From contig JAHEFL010000167.1 of NCBI GenBank assembly GCA_024640205.1, forward strand, positions 1 to 5,394: a stretch of 5,394 nucleotides of DNA, read 5' to 3'. Under the pieces are notes generated by a model. It was not told the origin of the DNA. It ran no database searches and saw only the letters and a program-made list of their open reading frames with translations. A program made the position numbers and the translations under genes. Source of the stretch: Flavobacteriales bacterium. Lineage in GTDB: Bacteria > Bacteroidota > Bacteroidia > Flavobacteriales_F > PHOS-HE28. Shown here in pieces: positions 1-5,394 of the stretch (within the stretch, counting starts at the first letter, position 1; every line of letters starts with the position of its first letter).

Positions 1-1
1 G

Positions 2-196
2 TACGCCTACGCGGTAACATGCCATAAGGCGCAGGGCGGGCAATGGAAAGTGGTATTCGTGGACCAGGGCTATGTCACGGAGGAAATGATCGATACCGAA
101 TACATCCGCTGGCTTTATACGGCGGTCACAAGGGCGAGCGAGAAGCTCCATCTCCTCAATTTCCACCCCCGTTTTTGGGGAGAAGTGGACCAGTAA
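2..196 (+). CDS. RecD/UvrD-like ATP-dependent DNA helicase, C-terminal fragment (5' end outside window)
   Basis: Reading from base 2 gives 64 codons followed by TAA at 194-196. The fragment opens with YAVTCHKAQGGQW (residues 3-15), which matches the 'T-x-HK-x-QG' motif V region of superfamily 1 helicases. It continues to WLYTAVTRA (37-45), the motif VI segment whose arginine contacts ATP. This arrangement is the UvrD_C_2-type end of RecD-like or UvrD-like helicases, which use ATP to unwind DNA in repair or recombination. A short tail (LNFHPRFWGEVDQ) ends the protein just after the fold, so the 3' end looks natural. The Walker A and other N-terminal motifs lie left of the window, so the exact subfamily cannot be settled. 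It faces the biosynthetic operon tail to tail and is probably unrelated to it. The wording of the motifs is typical of the small AAA/RecD-like helicases of Bacteroidota, from recollection of the family. Confidence 0.88.
   Translation, partial: YAYAVTCHKAQGGQWKVVFVDQGYVTEEMIDTEYIRWLYTAVTRASEKLHLLNFHPRFWGEVDQ
162..189. terminator. Possible stem-loop near the convergent gene ends
   Basis: TCCAC (162-166) can pair with GTGGA (185-189), and CCCC (167-170) with GGGG (177-180). The loop is GTTTTT (171-176), with a four-base AGAA bulge on the 3' side. The structure sits in the last codons of the helicase gene, five bases before its stop, where two convergent genes end four bases apart. A terminator for one or both transcripts would be expected near here. 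There is no T-run after the stem on either strand, so a classical intrinsic terminator is not shown. The pairing may simply reflect codons. Confidence 0.2.
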
Positions 197-200
197 TGGA

Positions 201-968
201 TCACCCTGCGGTATGGAAACGGACAGTGCCCAACGGCTTGTGCGCTGCGATGCTGATGATATGGGCGCTATCCTTCACATGCCAGGTCAACAGGTGGTAC
301 TCGGGATCCGCTAGGCGCACCATATCGGGATGCGTGATGCGATTGGTGTTGAGGTCCGCGTTCACACGGAGAGCCCGTAGATCCTCCATGATACCGACAC
401 CGCTCGCTTTCAACACAGCTTCTTTCCGGGTCCACAGTTCCAGGAACCGGAGTTTCGGATCCATGCTCGAGCTGATATCCCCGACCTCCTCCTCGGTGAA
501 ATAATGCTCACTTACCGCTGAATGATCCACCGTACGTTCCATTGTTTCCACGTCCACACCGATCTCCTGCTCGAAGGAAATGGCGATGATCACTGCATCC
601 TTGGTGTCGCTCAGGTTGAAATGGAACGGCAACTCCGGCACGTACGGCTTGCCGAATTCCCCTCTGCGCATGATCACCTGTTCCGGGGCCACGCCAAGGT
701 GTTTGCCGAGAATCTCACGCAGGAGGCCATGGCCGATGATGAAGCGTTCCCGGTCCCTTTCGAACCGGAACCGATCGGCACGGTCGCGCTCCACTTGGTC
801 CAGTGTACCGGCCCAGTCATCCATACGATGGCGGAGACCCGATAGAGGGGTGTACCATACCGAGGTACCACTCCCCTCGAGGGCTTTTGCCGCTGTCACT
901 GGATCGGGCACGCGTGCACCCAACATGGAGCAATGAACGCGCAGGATCATACCGGTGTGCCTGGTCAT
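201..968 (-). CDS. Sfp-type 4'-phosphopantetheinyl transferase
   Basis: Transfers the 4'-phosphopantetheine arm of coenzyme A to the conserved serine of carrier proteins, turning apo into holo form in the cytoplasm. All three family motifs are visible in the 255-residue product: GKPYV...FHFNLSD (106-121); IGVDVE (136-141), with D139 and E141 as Mg2+ ligands; and WTRKEAVLK (179-187), with E183 the third ligand and K187 the conserved lysine. Length and the two-lobed layout fit the Sfp/Gsp group rather than short AcpS. The usual S-H pair of the first motif reads S-D (S120-D121). The ATG at 968 is two bases after the NRPS stop, which favours this start by coupling. The fold appears to begin near VWYTPL (37-42), however, so ATG at 950 or 926 is also possible, and none has a clear ribosome binding site. 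Its likely partners are the carrier domain at S1029 of the adjacent NRPS and any carrier domains encoded upstream. Confidence 0.95.
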   Translation of the reverse strand: MTRHTGMILRVHCSMLGARVPDPVTAAKALEGSGTSVWYTPLSGLRHRMDDWAGTLDQVERDRADRFRFERDRERFIIGHGLLREILGKHLGVAPEQVIMRRGEFGKPYVPELPFHFNLSDTKDAVIIAISFEQEIGVDVETMERTVDHSAVSEHYFTEEEVGDISSSMDPKLRFLELWTRKEAVLKASGVGIMEDLRALRVNADLNTNRITHPDMVRLADPEYHLLTWHVKDSAHIISIAAHKPLGTVRFHTAG

Positions 969-970
969 CG

Positions 971-3900
971 TCAGGATGCCCGGAGGAACGAAGGCTTCGA
1001 TCGTTCTGCCAGGGCTTTGGACAGGTAGGCTGCGACAGAGCGCAACTGTTCCTCGTTCATCAGGTCGGAATGATCCCCCTCCAACAAACAGACATCTATA
1101 TCACCTGCCACCATGCCGGTCCATCCCATCTTCAGGCTCCCCAAGCTCTTCCTGCATCGGAACAGCACCAGCGATCCCGGATAGGGAGCAGCGTCATATC
1201 GTTCCATCGCCCGATTATAGGTCCTCATGATGTTGTAGTGGCGAAGCCATGTGGGAAGCGGCTTGGTCTCGGACGTGAAAAGGTCGATAAGGGTACCTAT
1301 GATAAGGTCCTTCAATGGTTCATGCACCTTTCGTTCCATGCGCATTACTTCCCTGTAAACTTTTGGGCAGTAGCTGTCCAGCAAAGCAAGCAATGGAACC
1401 TCCTCGCCGGCAGCCAATAATTGCTGTGCCATTTCGTAGGCCACGATACCGCCGAAGGAGTATCCACCAAGCATGTATGGTCCATGGGGCCTCACGGACC
1501 GCATCTCGGAGATCAAATGTGTGGCCAGGGCAGGGATCTCCGTATAACGGATGGCTTGCCCATCTTCTCCCTGATGTGCGAAGCCATAGAATGGCTGATC
1601 CTTGCCGAGGAAACCGGGAAGGAAGTGGTTCGCCTCATCACCATGCACCAGGAAGAACGGTGTGCGATCCCCTTTCGGTTGGATGGCCATGAGGTTCTTC
1701 CAATCGTGTGCGGTCCCTCCCTTATCCAGGAGTTCGGCAAGTTGGCGGATCGTGGGCGCTTGGAACAACGACCGTAAGGGCAAGCCTATGTCCACTTGCT
1801 TCTCCACCTGGGCGAGCATCTGAAGGCCGAGGAGCGAATGCCCTCCTAGTTGAAAGAAGTTGTCCTTCACCCCAACGTCCTTCACTCCAAGCAGCTTCTC
1901 CCAGATCCCAACGAGACGATGCTCCATGTCATTCCGTGGTGGCACTTGCACGGTCCGTTCCTGCGCACGGAAGCGAACCGGTTCCGGCAACGCGGCCTTG
2001 TCCACTTTTCCGCTTGAGTTCAACGGCATTCGATCCAACACGACCACCGCCGCTGGTACCATGTATTCCGGCAACTTGCTGGAAAGGTGATCCGCCACCG
2101 CCTGTTCGAGCCGTTGCTGAAGTGCGTCGTTGACTTCTTGTCTTTCCGAAGGGGTCACATAAGCGACGATCTTTTTATCGGAGGGTACGGTACCGTGAAC
2201 GATCACTGCCTTGGAACCGATCACTGGTAGGTCGTTCAAGGCTGCATCGATCTCTCCGAGTTCGATCCGGAAGCCCCTCACTTTCACCTGGTCGTCCACG
2301 CGGCCCAGGAATTCCAGATCCCCGTCCGGCAGCCAGCGCACCATGTCCCCCGTGCGGTACATCATTCCTCCGGAAGGGTCGAACGGGTCCTTGATGAATC
2401 GCTCCGCGTTGAGTTCCGGACGACCGAGGTATCCAAGGGCGGTTCCCGGACCGGCCGTGAAGAGTTCCCCGCGTTCCCCGATCGCCACGGGTTGAAGCAT
2501 TTCATTCAATACGTAGCAAAGTGAATTCTCGAAGGGCTTTCCGATCGGAAGGGGCCGTTCCAGATCGCTCTCCTTGTTCAGGATGAAGCTGGAAGAAGCG
2601 ACGGAATTCTCTGTTGGGCCGTATGCATTCACGAGGATACCTGGCCCGAGTTCCTCGAAGACCTTGCGGGCATGCTTCAGCGAGATCACATCCCCGCCGG
2701 TGGCCAGATAGCGCATCTCCTTCAAGGCGTCCATCCGCTCTTCCACCAATACATCGAACAAGCCGCTGGAGGTGCCGATGGCGTTCACATGATGCTTCAC
2801 CATGGCATCCGCCAATTCGTTCAGGGAAGGCTTGGGCTGTTCCGCCATCGCAACGGTACCGCCAGCCAGTAATGCTCCCCAGATACCGACGATACTGGCA
2901 TCGAAACTGATCGACAGATGATGTATCCAGATCAGATCCTCACTGAAGGGGATGAAGGAACGAGGTCCGATCAATCGCACCAAACCCCGATGCGGAATGA
3001 CCACGCCTTTGGGTTTCCCAGTGGAGCCTGAAGTGTAGATTACGTACGCTGGATCCTCGGTCGATAGGTCCGTTTCAGGCGCTCTTTCGATCTCCTTGTC
3101 AGCCGTTGTATCGATCAAAGGCAGGGCAATATCCTTGTCCTCCAGATCCACGCTCAGGCCATCCATCAGCAGGACACGTTTCAGGTGAGCATCCCCGATG
3201 ATCCCGTTGATCCGCTCCGCTGGCATGTGTGGATCGATAGGGACGAAGGCGGCCCCTGCACGGAGCACACCCAACATGGCCGCCACCATTTCCGGACAGG
3301 GTGTGGAGATCACTCCTACCAGGTCCCCGCGCACGATACCCGACCGCACCAACCGTAACGCGACCGAAAGGGAAGCCGCATCCAATTCCGAATATGTCAT
3401 GATCCGGTCACCCTGCTTGATGGCAGCTTTTCCCGGGAATTTCAACACTTGCTCAGCGAACATGGTACAAGCGGTCCTGTCATCGGGCAGGGGGATACGC
3501 GTTCCGTACCATTCCATTGGTGGTGCATCGTCCCGCTCCTCATGGCGCAGGAGTTCCGATACCCGGATACCCGGATCTCGGATGATCCGTTCAACGATGG
3601 ACGTGAACTCGTTCATCCATGACTGGATCGTGGACTCATGGAACAGGTCCGTATTATAGCCCCACTCGAGCGTAAGCCGGTCCCCATCACCAGCACAGTT
3701 CAGGGCCAATTCAAAATGCTCGTATTGCCGAGGGTCGCTGGAATATTCATGGCGGAGGCCTTCAAAGAAGACCCCTTCATCCATGTTCATATCGAAGTTG
3801 AAGACGACCGGCGCCAGGGGTACCCGACCAGGTTCACGGGGAACGTCCAGTTCCTGAAGTAGGTCCCCAAGCGTGAAGCGTTGGTTGTCATATGCATCCA

Positions 3901-4921
3901 ATACCTCCTTCCTTCGCTTTCCCAGATGATCGCTGAAACGGTCGTTGGGATCCAGGTTGGAGCGCAAGGGTAGAAGTGAAACACAGTGACCCACGAGGTG
4001 CTTCATGTCCATGTCGCTCTGTCCGGCGGCAGGAAGTCCGATCACCAGGTCGAGCTGACCGGATCTGCGGGCCACGAGGATCTCGAACGCCGAGAGCATC
4101 GTCGCAACCAATGTGCTGCCAAAGCGGCTTCCCAGCCGCTTCAATCCGGTCACCAGATCGGTGGGCAGGGGTATATCCAACCGGGACGCGTGATAGGTCT
4201 TTTCGGAAGGCCTCGGCACATCCACGCGGAGATCCATTCGCGGAACGCGGTCCGCGTACAGGTCCAGCCAATACTGCTTCACCCGCTGGTACTCCTCGCT
4301 GGCGTGGTATTCCTCCATGGCATGCATGTAGGTGTGGAAATCCACCGCTTCAGGTAGATCGGGATCTTGGCCACGCACCAGGGCTGAGTACGCTTCACTC
4401 ACCTCCACCATCAGGATGCCCAAGGACCAACCATCACATACACTATGATGTGCGACGAACCGGAGGATATGTTCCTCTTCGGTCAGACGGATCAGCAAAG
4501 GTTTGAACAAGGGTCCGTTCTCCAGATCGAACGGGCTGGACATCCACTCCCTGTCCAGGGACTTCAAGCGTTCTTCACATTTCTCCTTTCCAAGGGAGCC
4601 AAGATCGATAAGCTCCAGTCGCGAAAGCGGTTCCGCCAATTCGATCAGCTGTTCACCACTGGCACTGAACACCGATCGCAACGAGCCATGTCGGCCAATG
4701 ATGAGATCCACGGCTCCGCTCAAGGAGATGGGATCCAGTTGACCATGGAGCCGCAGGCTGACGGACTCATTGTAGGAGCACGATGCATCCCGGCCCATTT
4801 TCGAGGATAGCCAAACCTCCCGTTGTTGTTCGGTCGTGCGAAAGCATCGCTCGATCGCCGGACCGGCGAACGGATCATGATCCACAGGGACCAGACTGTT
4901 CTTTGGAATGAACCGCTCCAT
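971..4921 (-). CDS. Single-module non-ribosomal peptide synthetase, C-A-PCP-TE
   Basis: 1316 residues from ATG at 4921. The TTG at 4924, preceded two codons upstream by an in-frame TGA, is the only longer start. Condensation domain, about 25-455: active-site HHSVCDG at 158-164; TTEQQREVW, GHCVSLLPLR and REPGRVPL resemble condensation domains that accept chains from polyketide modules. Adenylation domain, about 485-975: MTYSEL (508-513), YTSGSTGKPKG (629-639), FDAS (673-676), NAYGPTE (765-771), YRTGDM (855-860), GRVDDQVKVRG... (from 873), LPEYMVP (950-956) and catalytic K972 in SSGKVDK. All core motifs are intact, so it should be active. Carrier domain, about 995-1065: LGGHSL, phosphopantetheine on S1029. 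Thioesterase, about 1085-1305: GYSFG with S1155, plus probable D1182 and H1284. It should extend an incoming acyl chain by one amino acid and release the product. There is no epimerase, methyltransferase or second module. The substrate is not identified. Confidence 0.97.
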   Translation of the reverse strand: MERFIPKNSLVPVDHDPFAGPAIERCFRTTEQQREVWLSSKMGRDASCSYNESVSLRLHGQLDPISLSGAVDLIIGRHGSLRSVFSASGEQLIELAEPLSRLELIDLGSLGKEKCEERLKSLDREWMSSPFDLENGPLFKPLLIRLTEEEHILRFVAHHSVCDGWSLGILMVEVSEAYSALVRGQDPDLPEAVDFHTYMHAMEEYHASEEYQRVKQYWLDLYADRVPRMDLRVDVPRPSEKTYHASRLDIPLPTDLVTGLKRLGSRFGSTLVATMLSAFEILVARRSGQLDLVIGLPAAGQSDMDMKHLVGHCVSLLPLRSNLDPNDRFSDHLGKRRKEVLDAYDNQRFTLGDLLQELDVPREPGRVPLAPVVFNFDMNMDEGVFFEGLRHEYSSDPRQYEHFELALNCAGDGDRLTLEWGYNTDLFHESTIQSWMNEFTSIVERIIRDPGIRVSELLRHEERDDAPPMEWYGTRIPLPDDRTACTMFAEQVLKFPGKAAIKQGDRIMTYSELDAASLSVALRLVRSGIVRGDLVGVISTPCPEMVAAMLGVLRAGAAFVPIDPHMPAERINGIIGDAHLKRVLLMDGLSVDLEDKDIALPLIDTTADKEIERAPETDLSTEDPAYVIYTSGSTGKPKGVVIPHRGLVRLIGPRSFIPFSEDLIWIHHLSISFDASIVGIWGALLAGGTVAMAEQPKPSLNELADAMVKHHVNAIGTSSGLFDVLVEERMDALKEMRYLATGGDVISLKHARKVFEELGPGILVNAYGPTENSVASSSFILNKESDLERPLPIGKPFENSLCYVLNEMLQPVAIGERGELFTAGPGTALGYLGRPELNAERFIKDPFDPSGGMMYRTGDMVRWLPDGDLEFLGRVDDQVKVRGFRIELGEIDAALNDLPVIGSKAVIVHGTVPSDKKIVAYVTPSERQEVNDALQQRLEQAVADHLSSKLPEYMVPAAVVVLDRMPLNSSGKVDKAALPEPVRFRAQERTVQVPPRNDMEHRLVGIWEKLLGVKDVGVKDNFFQLGGHSLLGLQMLAQVEKQVDIGLPLRSLFQAPTIRQLAELLDKGGTAHDWKNLMAIQPKGDRTPFFLVHGDEANHFLPGFLGKDQPFYGFAHQGEDGQAIRYTEIPALATHLISEMRSVRPHGPYMLGGYSFGGIVAYEMAQQLLAAGEEVPLLALLDSYCPKVYREVMRMERKVHEPLKDLIIGTLIDLFTSETKPLPTWLRHYNIMRTYNRAMERYDAAPYPGSLVLFRCRKSLGSLKMGWTGMVAGDIDVCLLEGDHSDLMNEEQLRSVAAYLSKALAERSKPSFLRAS

Positions 4922-4929
4922 CAATCCTC
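4919..4929 (-). promoter_or_regulatory. TGATG stop/start overlap with weak ribosome binding site (translational coupling)
   Basis: On the minus strand the sequence reads GAGGATTGATGG. The TGA ending the aminotransferase gene (4923-4921) shares its A with the ATG of the NRPS (4921-4919). A GAGG (4929-4926) lies four bases before this ATG, a short but usable Shine-Dalgarno-like spacing. The alternative TTG start at 4924 would sit almost on top of GAGG, which favours the ATG. The overlap implies that translation of the NRPS depends on ribosomes finishing the upstream gene, keeping the two assembly-line proteins in proportion. Confidence 0.6.
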
Positions 4930-5394
4930 AGCGGACTCGATCTTAAGGAATTTATTCCTGCGCCGCGGGTCGGGTATGAACCATGCAGGCTCACCGCTAA
5001 CGGTTCGACCAATGCGAGCTCCCGGCATTGGCGGGTCAAGTGAACTGATGATGCGGCTTCTGTGCGACCATGATGATCCCATCAGCGTGCTGTTCACAAC
5101 CTCTATCGGATACGTCCGTTCAGGCATGAAGCCACTTTCTCGCAGTTCCGAACAGGTCTTCTCCACAGCTTTGATGATGTGTTCGACATCCTCCTTGGTA
5201 TGCGCGGTGGTGAGGAAGTGTGGGAAGTCCAGCACATGCACCCCGTGGTAGCGCATCAGCATGAAGAAGAGCTCGGTGTAGTTGACGCTCTCGTCGTACT
5301 TGGTCTTGAAGGCACTTCCGAAGGTGACCCACCGGAATGGCAGTTGATACTTGTCGAATAGACCGTTCACGCGCTTCACCATGTTGCCTGTCTT
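4921..5394 (-). CDS. Glutamate-1-semialdehyde aminotransferase-like protein or PKS-linked aminotransferase domain, C-terminal fragment
   Basis: The frame is open to the right edge, so the start is outside the window; the methionine at 5382 is internal (the preceding codons read K-T-G-N). 157 residues are visible. Residues 1 to about 90 match the C-terminal lobe of class III, PLP-dependent aminotransferases of the GSA-aminomutase type: FGSAF (25-29), ELFFMLMRYHGVHV (41-54), FLTTAHTKEDV (60-70) and a closing helix to ESGF (86-89). The variant with LFF...GVH...AHT-x-EDV is the one found in hybrid polyketide/peptide synthetases such as the mycosubtilin/iturin group, where it converts a beta-keto to a beta-amino acyl thioester. 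A tail follows (91-157) containing PPMPGARIGR (121-130) and EPAWFIPDP (135-143), recalling the linker that joins such a domain to the next module. The PLP lysine lies outside the window. Whether this is a free enzyme or the end of a large PKS cannot be seen; the tail favours the latter. Confidence 0.82.
   Translation of the reverse strand, partial: KTGNMVKRVNGLFDKYQLPFRWVTFGSAFKTKYDESVNYTELFFMLMRYHGVHVLDFPHFLTTAHTKEDVEHIIKAVEKTCSELRESGFMPERTYPIEVVNSTLMGSSWSHRSRIISSLDPPMPGARIGRTVSGEPAWFIPDPRRRNKFLKIESAED

Noticed and set aside
43..504. 153-codon plus-strand open frame at the left
   Set aside because: It overlaps the helicase end and the PPTase in other frames, and its translation is Arg/Ser-rich with no recognisable motif. 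The frame from base 2 carries the helicase motifs.
803..1420. 205-codon plus-strand open frame antisense to the PPTase/NRPS thioesterase
   Set aside because: Low-complexity shadow of two genes whose motifs are intact on the other strand; no family resemblance.
3558..3576. Tandem GATACCCG-type 8-base repeat
   Set aside because: Only two copies, inside the linker between condensation and adenylation domains (D-P-G-I-R-V); too short to mean more than chance codon use.
3976..4506. 176-codon plus-strand open frame opposite the condensation domain
   Set aside because: Arg/Pro/Ser-rich translation typical of an antisense shadow in GC-rich DNA.
4922..4924. TTG as NRPS start
   Set aside because: It adds only one codon, lies directly against the GAGG, and the adjacent ATG gives the usual TGATG coupling; kept only as an alternative.
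5380..5382. Methionine codon as start of the aminotransferase-like gene
   Set aside because: The frame stays open upstream to the window edge and the residues before it continue the aminotransferase fold, so this is an internal Met of a truncated gene.

Overview
The window is almost wholly coding. It shows one end of a small biosynthetic gene cluster on the minus strand, meeting the tail of an unrelated plus-strand housekeeping-type gene at the left. GC content is moderately high (roughly 55-60% by eye). The helicase fragment resembles the RecD/UvrD-like helicases common in Bacteroidota, and strong Shine-Dalgarno sites are lacking. I therefore lean weakly towards a higher-GC Bacteroidota (Flavobacteriales-like) genome; this is an inference, not a demonstration.

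Layout, left to right: (1) 2-196, plus strand, the last 64 codons of a superfamily 1 DNA helicase. (2) 201-968, minus strand, an Sfp-type 4'-phosphopantetheinyl transferase, whose stop codon lies 4 bases from the helicase stop (convergent pair). (3) 971-4921, minus strand, a complete one-module non-ribosomal peptide synthetase with the order condensation - adenylation - carrier protein - thioesterase. (4) 4921-5394, minus strand, the C-terminal end of a glutamate-1-semialdehyde aminotransferase-like protein or domain, running off the right edge.

Transcription of the three minus-strand genes runs right to left: aminotransferase, then NRPS (stop and start share one base, TGATG), then PPTase (2-base gap). 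This is a tightly coupled operon. The aminotransferase type and its C-terminal tail are those seen in hybrid polyketide/peptide assembly lines, where the domain turns a beta-ketoacyl thioester into a beta-amino thioester. The condensation domain also looks like the class that follows polyketide modules. The likely pathway is: an acyl or polyketide chain made upstream, outside the window, is aminated; the NRPS condenses it with one amino acid chosen by its adenylation domain; the thioesterase releases the product by hydrolysis or cyclisation; and the PPTase arms the carrier proteins. The upstream genes and the amino acid are not determined here. No RNA gene, mobile element, CRISPR array or gene-free stretch above 300 bases is present.
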